Shown: positions 44,685 to 53,707, counted from the stretch's first letter. The stretch: 64,000 nucleotides of DNA from Roseiarcus sp963835955 (GCA_963835955.1 CAWIHZ010000004.1:424899-488898), one strand, 5' to 3'. Made by a program: numbers and translations. The notes: generated from the sequence alone by a model not told the origin.

Positions 44685-46262
44685 CTCCTGAACAAAAGAG
44701 AGAACCGCAGGCGCGGCAGGCGTTTCCTTGGCCGCTGCGCACCGCGCCAGGACAGATTTCGAGCCTCTGATGCGGATTTCCTCGTCGCTGACGCTGACCT
44801 CGTCCATCACCAGCCGCGCGTAGGCTTGGCGAAGTTCTGGCGGGCCGTGGCGCAGTTTTTCACGCAGGAGGACGGCGACCTTGCCGATCTTGTCGGGCGT
44901 GATCTGGGGCTCGCCTGAAGCGATGTGGCGCTGAAGGTCGCCTGCGTCCTTCGCCAACTCGTCGCGCCGCAATTTGAGGCCGATCAGACGCTCGCGCAGG
45001 GCGGGGTCTTCAGCGTCCATCAGGCCCCTCTCGACAAGCTCCAAGAGGCGCGAAATGGCCGCCTCAGCGTCCTTGTGGGCGTGCCGCAGCTTAGCAAGCC
45101 GCTCGCGGTTCTGACCTTCCCGTTCCGATCCGGCGCGCACGTAAGCCTGAAGCATTTCGCCGAGGCGGTCGGGCTCAAGGACACGCTTGGCCACTTCCCC
45201 AACCACGATCTCGTCCAGGCGGTCCATCGGCATGCGGAAACCTCGGCAGGCCGTCGCGCCCTCCTTCAACTTGCGGGAGCAGCAGTAGTAGCGGTATGCG
45301 CCGCCTTTTCCGGTGTTCTGGATCAAGGCCGCGCCGCAATAGCCGCAGCGCGCAAGGCCCGCCAGAAAGGTCGGGCCGTTGGCGACGCGGGGCGGCAGAC
45401 GCTTAGGGTTTCGGCTTTGCAGCAGGCCGCGAACGGCGTTGAAAGTCGGCTCGTCGATGATCGCCGGGACCCGGAGCGTCACCCATTGCGACGGCGGTCG
45501 CGGTTTCCCGCTCCGGCTGTCCCTCCGATTGAAGTGGTGGACGCCATAGTAGGTGGTCGACGATAGCAGCTTGTGCACTCCGCCGGTTGAGAACCGCCGG
45601 CCGCGCCTTGATACGCCCCGTTCGTTGAGACGGGATGCGATGGCCTTGACGCCGACCGGTCGGCCTTCCTGGCCCGACGCCAGCGCGAAGATTTTGCGGA
45701 CGATCGGGGCCTCGGTCTCCTCAACGACAAGGACCTTCTTCTCCTTGTTCCCCCGCTTCTCCTTGACCTCGATCTTGTATCCGAAGGGCGGATAGGAGCC
45801 GTTCCAGAAGCCCTGGCGGGCGTTCTCGCACATTGCCCGATGGGTGTGTTTGGCGTTCTCGCGCGACTGGTGCTCGTCGAACACGTTGAGCATCTTGCGG
45901 ATGAATTCGCCGCTTCCGTCCTGCCCGACGTCCTGTGTAATCGACACCAGCTGCACCCCGGCTTTGGCGAGTTCGCGCACGTAAAGTTCTGAATGCAGGG
46001 TGTCGCGGCTGAAGCGGCTCAGTGAGTGTACCACCACCTGATCGAATGGGCGGTCGTTGCGCTTCGCCTTGTAGATCATTTCCTGAAAGATGGGTCGATC
46101 GTCATCGAGGGCCGACGCGCCGGGCTCGGAGAAGACCTCGACCACCTCCCACCCCCGCCGCTCGCAGTAGGCCCGGCACTGGCCGATTTGATCGGGCAAG
46201 GACAGGTCGCTCTCCGCCTGACGCGATGTGGAGACACGAACGTAGACGGCGGCGCGAGCCAT
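44619..46262 (-). CDS. Large serine recombinase (site-specific integrase)
   Basis: 547 residues: resolvase catalytic domain (1-150) with Ser11 nucleophile and Arg9 (AAVYVRVSTSRQ) and SLSRFSRDTLH; recombinase domain (about 165-270, PPFGYKIEVKEKRGN...); zinc ribbon with CGYCGAAL...YYCCSRKL; coiled-coil C-terminal part. The last 22 or so codons (RARQDSNLWPLPSEGNALSS) are antisense to the tRNA-Arg gene, so the reading frame uses attachment-site DNA. Such enzymes integrate and excise genomic islands. The start at 46262 has GAGAGG ahead; the frame is open a further 88 codons with a partly protein-like sequence, so a longer or fused product cannot be excluded. Confidence 0.9.
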   Translation of the reverse strand: MARAAVYVRVSTSRQAESDLSLPDQIGQCRAYCERRGWEVVEVFSEPGASALDDDRPIFQEMIYKAKRNDRPFDQVVVHSLSRFSRDTLHSELYVRELAKAGVQLVSITQDVGQDGSGEFIRKMLNVFDEHQSRENAKHTHRAMCENARQGFWNGSYPPFGYKIEVKEKRGNKEKKVLVVEETEAPIVRKIFALASGQEGRPVGVKAIASRLNERGVSRRGRRFSTGGVHKLLSSTTYYGVHHFNRRDSRSGKPRPPSQWVTLRVPAIIDEPTFNAVRGLLQSRNPKRLPPRVANGPTFLAGLARCGYCGAALIQNTGKGGAYRYYCCSRKLKEGATACRGFRMPMDRLDEIVVGEVAKRVLEPDRLGEMLQAYVRAGSEREGQNRERLAKLRHAHKDAEAAISRLLELVERGLMDAEDPALRERLIGLKLRRDELAKDAGDLQRHIASGEPQITPDKIGKVAVLLREKLRHGPPELRQAYARLVMDEVSVSDEEIRIRGSKSVLARCAAAKETPAAPAVLSFVQEWRARQDSNLWPLPSEGNALSS

Positions 46263-46640
46263 GAAGCATCGCCTCTCGTCGCGCATGATGGCGTCGATCT
46301 CGATTGAAAGGAAGGCCCTCCAGATCGCGAGTTCGTCGCGCGTCGGGGGCAACCGCTTCGGCAAGTCGGTCACCACCGCGATTTCTTCGTTGTCATTAAC
46401 CAATTGCGGCGTGACAAGCGGCACCGACCTCGATCGCGATCGAGTCCTGCGAACGTCGCGCTGGGCGACGAATATGTCGCGTTCGGGCTGCACCTCCAAT
46501 TCTATACAGCCGGTCGCGATTGGCAACTAGGGGGTCAAACGCAAATGGTACGGAACCCGTGCCATTTCTGCATTATGGAGGGGCCGATCGCCCACGAGTT
46601 CCTGCAGCGAGCTTCATAAAGGCCGGTGGTCCGGCGCAGC
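46263..46640. other. Region upstream of the serine recombinase
   Basis: 378 bases. On the minus strand an open frame continuous with the recombinase (up to 46526) contains a protein-like stretch (TDLPKRLPPTRDELAIWRAF), which may be a small co-transcribed gene now in frame with it. A hairpin with an 11-bp stem (AAATGGTACGG at 46543-46553 with CCGTGCCATTT at 46557-46567, one G-T pair) lies just before it and could be an operator or terminator. Confidence 0.45.
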
Positions 46641-47723
46641 TCACTTGCAGCCGCCATTCGACCCGCGCTCAATCTTGAGGAGCTCCTGATTGTGGCGCAC
46701 GGCCGCAGAGCTCCCTGCCTGATTGTAGGACCTTTCGCTCGTCGCATGGCGCGCATGGCCCAGCACCTGCCCGGCGATGCCAATTTGCGCGCTGTGGCGC
46801 ACGGCAATCGTGGTCACGGCCGAGTCGCGAAACAGATGAGCGGACATCGGGCGGCCGAGGTGCTTGGCTGTCAGCTCGCGGATGTGGCGCGAGAGCGATT
46901 TGCCCAGCATATGCTCGCCTTCCGCACCTAGCCACAGCCAGCCCTCGTCGGGCTTGCCGGACCGCGCCAAAAGCACCGGTCGAGCGACATCGATGTAAAA
47001 GTCGAGGTGGGCAGCCAGTTCGGCTGGCAAGTCCGCTTCGAAGGGCTGATGGTTCTTCATGTCGTCAGGACCGAAGGCGACATGATAGCCGAGATCGTCG
47101 CGCAACAGGCTCCTGCCGAGCTGCAGTGCTTCGAGGTTCGTGCGTCGGATGGGACATTCGACCAGGAACAGGATCACGCAGCCGTCACGCACCGCCAGCG
47201 CCGACGGCATGTGCCCCTCGTTCACCCGCTTGGCGCCGTGCTTGGTCAGCGCCTCCCCAAGCTCCTGCAACGATCTCTGGTCGGCCATGCGTGGCAGTTT
47301 GGGGCGGGGCTTCGCGACCGCTTTGACCTCGCCGACCGTGAAGAGCAAATCGGCGAGGTCGGCCTCCGGGTGCATGACGCGGACCGCCTCATAGACCCCG
47401 TGAACGACGCCGGCGAGCGAGACGCTGGCGTGCCAAGCTCCATAGGCTTCGATGAACGCTTCGATGTTGTCCTGGGTCACGCGCTCCAGCGGCGACGAGC
47501 CCGGTATCAGCCGGCCCGTTTCCCTCAGCCACCACAAGAAGGCGCCGTAGCGGGAAATGACGGTTACGAGGGTCTTGTCTCGCCATCCGGCGGCTGCGCC
47601 CCCGGCCCGCAAAAAGGCCTTCGGCTTGCGCGCCTCTTGCAGCAGGCGACGATCAATCTCCGGCCAGTCGGCCAGCTTCAGGGAGCGGAATCTTCCGGTT
47701 TCGGCCGGTCCAGATGCAGTCAC
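46641..47723 (-). CDS. Tyrosine recombinase/integrase
   Basis: 360-residue tyrosine recombinase. The N-terminal part holds a SAM-like DNA-binding domain; the catalytic domain shows Arg in CPIRRTNLEALQ, the box SAHLFRDSAVTTIA (H-x-x-R), GQVLGHARHATSERSY with the catalytic His and the Tyr nucleophile (SERSYNQAG). Its start overlaps the end of the next recombinase gene by four bases, so the two are a translational pair, as in Tn554-type and RIT elements. It may catalyse movement of part of this island. No third recombinase gene is visible in the window. Confidence 0.88.
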   Translation of the reverse strand: MTASGPAETGRFRSLKLADWPEIDRRLLQEARKPKAFLRAGGAAAGWRDKTLVTVISRYGAFLWWLRETGRLIPGSSPLERVTQDNIEAFIEAYGAWHASVSLAGVVHGVYEAVRVMHPEADLADLLFTVGEVKAVAKPRPKLPRMADQRSLQELGEALTKHGAKRVNEGHMPSALAVRDGCVILFLVECPIRRTNLEALQLGRSLLRDDLGYHVAFGPDDMKNHQPFEADLPAELAAHLDFYIDVARPVLLARSGKPDEGWLWLGAEGEHMLGKSLSRHIRELTAKHLGRPMSAHLFRDSAVTTIAVRHSAQIGIAGQVLGHARHATSERSYNQAGSSAAVRHNQELLKIERGSNGGCK

Positions 47724-48637
47724 TTGGGACCCCTCCTCTTGCGGCGGCCGAAGTCGAAATCGAGCTTGGGAACGGCCTTGGTCTCGGCGCGGTCTCGTCT
47801 GTTGAGGTCCTGATAGACCTTGAACGCGCGACGCTGATTGCTGGGGTCGACATAGAATTTACGGGTCGTGTCGATGGAGCGATGCCCCAAGAGCTGCCGC
47901 GCGACCTCAGCGTCACGAGGGTCGGCGTCGATTACTCGGTTTGCAGCGAGGTGGCGCATGAGGTGCGGGTTCAGCACCAGGCCCGTCTCGCGGCGAATGA
48001 ACTGCGCGAACTGGGTGGCGTAGGTTGTCGTCCGCTTCGCTCTCCCTGTGCTGCTGACGAAGAGCGACGACGAGGGTTTGTCGCACAAGAGGGGCAGGAA
48101 GACATCGACATAGACGTCCAGCATCGCGCTCGTCTCTTCCGAAAGTTCGCCGTCTATGCCTTGGCCGTTCTTGACCTCGTGCCCAGGGATCGAGACGAGC
48201 CACTTGCCCGAGCCCTTCACGACGGGCGGCATGAAGTGGCGTTTCAGGTCCAGAAGGGCAATGTTCTTGATGCGGAGCGGCATCTCCAACAAAAAGGCCA
48301 GGACGAGCGCGTCCTGGATTTCGCGCGCCTGCTTGTAGGTTGGCTTCGTCGTGCCGGCATGGCGCCCGAAAATTGCGGCCGGGAGATTGAGCAGTAGACC
48401 CTTGGCGCGCGGATCAGCGAGCTGGTGCAGTCTGGCGTTGTTCTTAGCCGTGAGACCGGGTTGCCGCTTCACGCGGGTCTCCGCCGAGATCGCTTTGATG
48501 GCGGCAAGCGTGTCGGTATCGACCTTGATGTATTTGGCGATGCTTAGAGCGGTTCCCGCATGGACGGAATTGGGGGGGGATTCCCGAATCAGTATAAATC
48601 GGATTCACCATTGAGGCCGGGCTGGAGGCCGGCTGGG

Positions 48638-49087
48638 ATGGCGAAACCTTATTCCGACGATCTCCGCGAGCGTGTGGTTGGCGCCGTGGAGGGGGGAAGT
48701 TCGCGCCACGAAGCGGCTGGCCAATTCGACGTCAGCGTGAGTTTCGTGGTCAAGCTGATGCAGCGTTTTCAAGCGACGGGAAGTTTCAAGCCGGGTGATT
48801 TCGGCGGCCACAAGGAGCCGAAGCTGGCCCAGCACGAGGCCGTCGTGCGTGAACTCGTCGAGCAAACGCCGAGCGCGACCCTGCTCGAACTGCAGAAGAA
48901 GTTGAGCGAGCGAGGCGTCGAGGTCGGGAAGTCGTCCATCGCTCGGTTTCTGAAACGCTTGCGGATCAGCTATAAAAAAAACGCTTTGCGCGGCCGAGCA
49001 GAAGCGTCCGGACGTAGCCGCCGCCCGCGCCGCATGGCGGGAGGAGCAGCCGACACTCGACCCTCGGAAGCTTGTTTTCATCGATGA
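48638..49087 (+). CDS. IS630 transposase, first frame (orfA)
   Basis: 150 codons from MAKPYSDDLRERVVGAV. The N-terminal winged-helix region (residues 1-110) is typical (RHEAAGQFDVSVSFVVKLMQ, then GKSSIARFLKRLRISYKK). After the run of eight A at 48974-48981 the frame continues with unrelated residues (NALRGRAEASGR) to the stop, whereas the homologous sequence goes on in the next frame. Product alone would be a DNA-binding fragment. Confidence 0.85.
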   Translation: MAKPYSDDLRERVVGAVEGGSSRHEAAGQFDVSVSFVVKLMQRFQATGSFKPGDFGGHKEPKLAQHEAVVRELVEQTPSATLLELQKKLSERGVEVGKSSIARFLKRLRISYKKNALRGRAEASGRSRRPRRMAGGAADTRPSEACFHR

Positions 49088-49586
49088 AACCTGGGCGTCC
49101 ACGAACATGACGCCGCGCTATGGCCGGTGTGAGATCGGCAAGCGGCTGATCGGCTACGCGCCATTCGGTCATTGGAAAACGACAACCTTCCTTGCCGCCC
49201 TGCGCCACGACGGCCTGACCGCGCCTTGCGTCTTCGATGGAGCGATCAACGGAGAGAAGTTCGCAGCTTACATCGAACAGGAATTGGCCGGGACGCTGAG
49301 CCCCGGCGAAATCGTGATCATGGACAACCTCAGCGCTCATAAAAGCGCCGCCGTCAAAATCGCGATTGAAGCCGCCGGAGCCAAGCTTCGGTTTCTCCCT
49401 CCTTACAGCCCCGATCTCGACCCGATCGAACAAGCCTTCGCCAAGTTCAAAAACATTTTGCGCAAACTCGCCAGGCGGACGCTCGAAGGCCTCTGGAGCG
49501 CCTGCGCCATCGCAACCGAGGAGATAAAGCCCGAAGATTGCCGCAACTTCTTCATCCACGCAGGATATCCATCCGGATATGCCTGA
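48975..49586 (+). CDS. IS630 transposase, second frame (orfB, DDE domain)
   Basis: Read from the A-run as KKTLCAAEQKRPDVAAARAAW, then the catalytic acids: Asp in KLVFIDETWAS, Asp in IVIMDNLSAHKS and Glu in DPIEQAFAKFK. It has no start of its own at the domain border, so it must be made by frameshifting (+1, or -2) or transcript slippage on A8 (48974-48981). If the shift does not happen the element is dead. Some IS630 members are known to use slippage sites. Confidence 0.75.
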   Translation, partial: KKTLCAAEQKRPDVAAARAAWREEQPTLDPRKLVFIDETWASTNMTPRYGRCEIGKRLIGYAPFGHWKTTTFLAALRHDGLTAPCVFDGAINGEKFAAYIEQELAGTLSPGEIVIMDNLSAHKSAAVKIAIEAAGAKLRFLPPYSPDLDPIEQAFAKFKNILRKLARRTLEGLWSACAIATEEIKPEDCRNFFIHAGYPSGYA

Positions 49587-49696
49587 GTGGGATTCGCTCT
49601 AGCACCGCGAAGGCGGTCGCCGTGACGATCGGGAGCGGTTCGTCCGGGTCCTGGAGCGAGGTTTCCAGTCGCGCGCGCCGCCCTGTCAATAATCAT

Positions 49697-49738
49697 GGAA
49701 ACGGGACCCCTGATTTGCATTGAATAGGGACCCCCTTT
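49697..49738. mobile_element. Short element terminus, possibly IS21-type
   Basis: Two copies of GGGACCCC (49703-49710 and about 49728-49734) spaced by AT-rich DNA resemble the multiple terminal repeats of IS21 elements. It lies between the broken tyrosine recombinase and the truncated IS66 transposase. No istA or istB sequence is present, so only a remnant could be left. The call is by pattern only. Confidence 0.35.
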
Positions 49739-50735
49739 GGTGACGCGCACTGGCGGCGTGATCTCGCCGACCCAGTATGGCGAACGCATCAAGGCGGCGG
49801 CGGTCTATCTCAACGTGCAGCAGCTTGTGCCCGAGGACCGGACGGCGCAGGCGCTTCAGGACCTCTTCGGCGCGCCGCTCGTCTGCCCGGCGAGCCTGAC
49901 GGCGTGGGCGCGCCGGAAGGCGGAGGATCTCAAGGGCGTCTATCACGCGATCGGGGCGCGCGTCGGTCAGGCCAGGGTCCGGCATCTCGACGAAACCGGT
50001 TTTCGCATCGCGGGCTCGCTGCAATGGCTGCATACGACCTCGAGCCAAAGCTACACCCTCTACCGGGTCGGAGAGGCGCGCGGCGACGTTCCCACGGGGT
50101 TGAAGGGCGGCGTTGTCGTGCATGACCATTTTCGCCCCTACGCCGCCCTTGCCAACGTCGATCACGCCTTCTGCAACGCCCATCACCTGCGCGAACTCCA
50201 GGCGCTCATCGAGATCGACAAGGAGCCGTGGGCGCAAGCCATGCGCGACCTCCTCCTCGACGCCGCAAAGGCCGTGCGCCAGGCCAAAGAGGCCAACGCC
50301 CGGGCGCTCGAACCCGAACGCGTGCAAGGCTTCGTCGACCGCTACTGGCAGGCGGTCCGCGAAGGGCTCGCCTTCCATCGCGCCCTGCCGGCCTTCGATC
50401 CTGCGCCCGGCTCGAGAAAACGAAAGAAGCAGCGTCCAGGCCACAATCTCCTCATCCGCCTCAAGACCTTCAAGGACGAGACCTTGCGCTTCCTCGTCGA
50501 CTTCGACGTCCCGTTCACCAACAATCTGGCCGAACAGGACCTGCGCATGACTAAGGTCAAAATGAAAATCTCGGGCGGCTTTAGGACCTTCCAAGGCGCT
50601 CACGTCTTCGTCCGCCTGAGGTCCATCGTCTCCACCGCCCGAAAGCAGGGCCTCAACATCCTCCAAGCCCTGACCGCAAACCCAACCCATCTCCTCGCCG
50701 CCATCGCAGCCTGAAATCAGACGGCTTGGGAGTTA
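49737..50735 (+). mobile_element. IS66-family element, 5'-truncated (transposase 49737-50714)
   Basis: The frame 49737-50714 codes for the C-terminal 325 residues of an IS66 transposase (DDE_Tnp_IS66 domain): RVRHLDETGFRIAGSLQWLH, GVVVHDHFRPYA with NAHHLRELQ, and FTNNLAEQDLRMTKVKMKIS with the catalytic Glu, then GFRTFQGAHVFVRLRS. The usual N-terminal 150 residues and the accessory tnpA and tnpB genes are missing. The right end is probably at 50735, where the sequence ends GGGAGTTAC (inward GTAAC, as in IS66 ends). It is inactive. Confidence 0.8.
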
Positions 50736-50753
50736 CCTGGACCGGCATGGTTT

Positions 50754-52480
50754 GTAACAGGGGCAAAAGGCGCGGCGATTAGGGCGGCCTTGGGGCGCGT
50801 GCGCTGACGATTTCGGCGAGGGCAGGGATTTCCTGGCAGCCAGGGACGGCGAGGCGGGCGCCGAGGTAGTCCCAGAAGGCGATGCCGAGCTTGGCGCAGG
50901 TCTTGTTGAGGCCGAGGAAGGCGTCGCGACAATCGCGGCCGGCGTCGCTGCGGGTTCCACCGCTGATTTTTCGCTTGGTGACCTGGCAACGAATGTCGTT
51001 CTCGGAGCCATTGGTGTTGAGCGGGATCTCGGGTCTTTCGAGCACCCTGAGCAATTCGCTCTTGTTGGCGCGCAGGCGCGCGAGCAAACGGTCGAGGGTG
51101 GCGAAGCCGGTCTTGCAGCCGAAGATGCGATCGAACCGCGCCGACAAGCTCGCCTTGCGCGCCGGGGATGGATGGCGGCGCCAAGCCTTGAGACTGCGGT
51201 AGAACCGCCAGATGAGGGCGCGGATGCGGGCTTGCGCGGCGCGTTGGGCGTCGGTGAACGTATCGAGTTTGTGGACCAGGCGTTCGGCGTGGACCCAGCA
51301 CAGGCCATGCTGGCCGACATTGAACTGGCCGGCGTCGTCGCTGACGACCACGGTGTCGGTGAGCAAGCCATGCGCCTTGACGCTGCCCCACAGAGCGCCC
51401 TCGGTGGCGATCAGCACGGGATCGGGATGGACCTTCAGGGCGGCGACGCCGAGCCGCTCCAGATGAGCGTTCCAGGCCGCGCGATCGGCGAAGACGCAAT
51501 TCTCATGCTCGCTCAGGCGGGCGATGACGGGGCCGGCGAGCGCGCGGGCGCGCATATAGGCCATGGCTTCGTCATTGACGATGTAGTCGCCATGCCCGGC
51601 GCGCAACAGTTCGAGGAAGTTGAGGCGCCTCTTTGAACCGGTGGTCCCGAACCAGGTGAAGTGCGGGTTGCCGATCTGGGTGCAGAAGCCGTTCTTGGCC
51701 TTGTGGCGCGCCCCGGTGTCGTCGACCGTGATCCACGCCGCGTTGGTCAAGCCGGCTCGCAGCACGGCGCGGGCTTCGTCCAGGAAGCTCTGCTTGCCGG
51801 CGATCAGCAGGCGAACGATCTGCCGCTTTGAGATCACGACGCCGAACCCGCGCAACAGCGTGACCAGCCGCGCCGCCGTGACCTGTCCCTGATGATATTG
51901 GGCGAGCACGAAGCGGCGCAGTTCGGGTCCGAAATGACCTTCGACGCCCGCCGGCAAGGGCGCCATCACCGTCTTGCCGTCCGGGGTCCGCCAGCATTGC
52001 CGGCGAAAGCAGGTCACATGCGAGCGGATCATCAGATCCTGAACCAGATAACTCGCGTAGCCCTTGAAACGCGAGCGGGGCGGCGCATCGACCTCGAGCT
52101 TGCGCTCCTCGTCGATCACCAGCTTCGCGCGCGTGCCACCGCGCCGGCGCTCGCCCGACGGGTCCGACGGTTGCGCCTCGCTCGCCTTTTCCATGCCGCT
52201 CGGTTTGACGTTCGCCTTGATGTCCGGCCGACCAGGCCCGCCCTTCAGCCGGGCGATCTCGTCACGCAGCGCCGCAACCATTCGCCGAAGTTCCGCTCCC
52301 TCCTCGAAAAGCTTCAACACCAAGCTCTTCAGCTCGGCCAGCGAAAGCGCGTCGATGTTGGGCGGCGGCGACATTCCCCCATCGAGTCAGAAAACCGCCG
52401 ATTCGGGAATCCTTACTAGCCCCCATGAGTCGATTCGCCGCACCCAAGCCGACCCGCGCCATGACTTTTGCCCCTCTTAC
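50754..52480. mobile_element. IS66-family insertion sequence, intact, with target duplication
   Basis: 1,727 bp. The ends are inverted repeats GTAACAGGGGCAAAAG (50754-50769) and CTTTTGCCCCTCTTAC (52465-52480). The eight bases on both sides are identical, CATGGTTT (50746-50753 and 52481-52488), the target-site duplication expected for IS66. The element holds one transposase gene on the minus strand and no tnpA/tnpB accessory genes, which fits the single-gene (ISBst12-like) subgroup. It lies next to the truncated IS66 copy. The perfect duplication shows a recent insertion. Confidence 0.92.
50779..52374 (-). CDS. IS66-family transposase
   Basis: 531 residues. A leucine-rich N-terminal coiled coil (LAELKSLVLKLFEEGAELRR) is followed by a Pro/Lys-rich linker, a zinc-finger-like segment (SHVTCFRRQCW) and the DDE domain: Asp in WITVDDTGARHKAK, Asp in VVVSDDAGQFNVG, Glu in NGSENDIRCQVTKRK, close to the C-terminus. 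It is complete, between intact inverted repeats, so the element may be active. Confidence 0.9.
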   Translation of the reverse strand: MSPPPNIDALSLAELKSLVLKLFEEGAELRRMVAALRDEIARLKGGPGRPDIKANVKPSGMEKASEAQPSDPSGERRRGGTRAKLVIDEERKLEVDAPPRSRFKGYASYLVQDLMIRSHVTCFRRQCWRTPDGKTVMAPLPAGVEGHFGPELRRFVLAQYHQGQVTAARLVTLLRGFGVVISKRQIVRLLIAGKQSFLDEARAVLRAGLTNAAWITVDDTGARHKAKNGFCTQIGNPHFTWFGTTGSKRRLNFLELLRAGHGDYIVNDEAMAYMRARALAGPVIARLSEHENCVFADRAAWNAHLERLGVAALKVHPDPVLIATEGALWGSVKAHGLLTDTVVVSDDAGQFNVGQHGLCWVHAERLVHKLDTFTDAQRAAQARIRALIWRFYRSLKAWRRHPSPARKASLSARFDRIFGCKTGFATLDRLLARLRANKSELLRVLERPEIPLNTNGSENDIRCQVTKRKISGGTRSDAGRDCRDAFLGLNKTCAKLGIAFWDYLGARLAVPGCQEIPALAEIVSARAPRPP

Positions 52481-52488
52481 CATGGTTT

Positions 52489-52798
52489 CGGCCAATGCCT
52501 TGGCGTCGTTGAGGTGGAAGCGCGCGAAAATCCATCGTGGCTCGCGGCGATGATCGCTCAAGCCGCATAAGGAAGCCGGATATACGTCAGCAGTTGTGAC
52601 CCTTGGGCCAGCGTCTGCCAAACCCGTTGCAATCGGGCGGGGTCCATATGCGTCCAGACACGACAACGCCTTCCTGTGCGCCTTCTCCGTCGCGGTCGCG
52701 CAGGAAATCTCTCCGCCGTTGACACTCGCCATGGGCTGGCGGATGACGATGGAGGAAGCGGCCGCGCGAGTTATTTCACTTGGCCGGAAAGGTAAGGG
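52489..52798. other. Region upstream of the ABC transporter operon
   Basis: 310 bases. A minus-strand frame here (…AKALAETM) is cut by the IS66 insertion and has no recognised family; a plus-strand frame runs from about 52596 to 52823, also unrecognised. The ribosome binding site of the first permease gene (GGAAAGG, 52786-52792) is at its right end. The promoter of the operon, if native, should lie here. Confidence 0.4.
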
Positions 52799-53707
52799 AT
52801 GGGCCAACCGATGGCCGCGGACGTGACAGTCGCAACACCAATGCCTATGAGTGAGCGCGGGGCGATCCGGCGGCTCCTGACCCGGCGGATGGCGATCGTC
52901 GGGCTCGCCATCATCGTTGTCGTCGTTCTCGGCGCCGTGTTCGCGCCGTACCTGACCGCCTACGGCCCGGACCAGCAGCTTTTCGAGGGCCTGACCCTGC
53001 AAGGCGCGCCGCTTCCGCCGAACTCCCAGTTCCCGTTCGGTACGGATCTGCTCGGACGCGATCTGCTTACCCGCATTCTCTTCGGGGCGCGCACCTCGCT
53101 CATCATCGGCGTCGTCGCCAACGGCATATCGCTCGCCATCGGGACCAGCATCGGCCTTCTTGCCGGGTTTTATCGCGGCTGGATCGCGACCATCCTCATG
53201 CGCTTCACCGACCTGATGATGGCTTTCCCGGCCCTACTGCTTGCGATCTGTCTCGCCGCCGTCTTCACGCCGAGTCTGTGGATCGTCGCCATGGTGATCG
53301 CGCTGGTCAACTGGGTACAGGTGGCCCGCGTCATCTACACGGAGACTCGCTCGCTGGCCGAGCGCGAATTCGTCGATGCTGAGCGTTCGATCGGCGCCGG
53401 CGCCGGCCGCATTCTCGTCAAGCATATTCTTCCCCACCTCTATCCGACGATCATTGTGTGGGGGACGCTCGGGATTTCGACGACGGTTCTGCTCGAAGCC
53501 ACGCTCAGCTATCTCGGCGTCGGCGTGCAGCCGCCGACGCCCTCCTGGGGCAACATCATCTTCGAGAACCAGACCTACTTCCAGTCGGCTCCCTGGCTCG
53601 TGTTCATTCCGGGCGCGGCCATCTTGCTCCTGGCGCTTGCCTTCAACCTTGTCGGCGACGCGCTCCGCGACATTCTCGATCCGACCCAGCGGGGGCTGCT
53701 GACGTGA
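52799..53707 (+). CDS. ABC transporter permease, DppC/OppC type
   Basis: 302 residues with about six membrane helices. An N-terminal OppC-N segment (RRLLTRRMAIVGLAIIVVVV) is followed by the BPD transport domain with FPFGTDLLGRDLLTRILFGAR and the EAA-like loop (EFVDAERSIGAGAGRILVKHILPH) that touches the ATPase. It is the first gene of a peptide/oligopeptide-type importer operon; here the C-type permease precedes the B-type, the reverse of the common dppBC order. The stop overlaps the next start (GTGA). Substrate unknown. Confidence 0.9.
   Translation: MGQPMAADVTVATPMPMSERGAIRRLLTRRMAIVGLAIIVVVVLGAVFAPYLTAYGPDQQLFEGLTLQGAPLPPNSQFPFGTDLLGRDLLTRILFGARTSLIIGVVANGISLAIGTSIGLLAGFYRGWIATILMRFTDLMMAFPALLLAICLAAVFTPSLWIVAMVIALVNWVQVARVIYTETRSLAEREFVDAERSIGAGAGRILVKHILPHLYPTIIVWGTLGISTTVLLEATLSYLGVGVQPPTPSWGNIIFENQTYFQSAPWLVFIPGAAILLLALAFNLVGDALRDILDPTQRGLLT

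Larger units (their letters stand above)
48547..49599 (+). mobile_element. IS630-family insertion sequence
   Basis: 1,053-bp element. The ends are imperfect inverted repeats (GAGCGGTTCCCGC at the left; GTGGGATTCGCTC at the right, read inward as GAGCGAATCCCAC). Both sides carry TA (48545-48546 and 49600-49601), the duplicated target typical of this family. It codes for a transposase in two overlapping frames. It interrupts the second tyrosine recombinase gene, so it arrived after that gene. Confidence 0.88.
47720..49690 (-). pseudogene. Second tyrosine recombinase gene, split by an IS630 insertion
   Basis: The C-terminal part (47720-48544) is a tyrosine recombinase catalytic domain: EMPLRIKNIALLDL, NPHLMRHLAANRV, RQLLGHRSIDTTRKFY with the Tyr. 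The same frame continues upstream (SIAKYIKVDTDTLAAIKAIS) to the TA at 48545, where IS630 sits, and resumes on the other side at 49602 (ETSLQDPDEPLPIVTATAFA). Removing the IS and one TA restores the frame exactly (AVLSIAKY). Further upstream the gene meets the end of another element at about 49695, so its N-terminus is lost as well. It is therefore inactive. Confidence 0.85.

Noticed and set aside
48577..48590. GGATTCCCGAATC shared between the IS630 left end and the IS66 right part (about 52390) as a common terminus
   Set aside because: The IS66 ends are fixed by the CATGGTTT duplication about 70 bases further on, so the shared 13-mer is not a terminus; it is probably chance.
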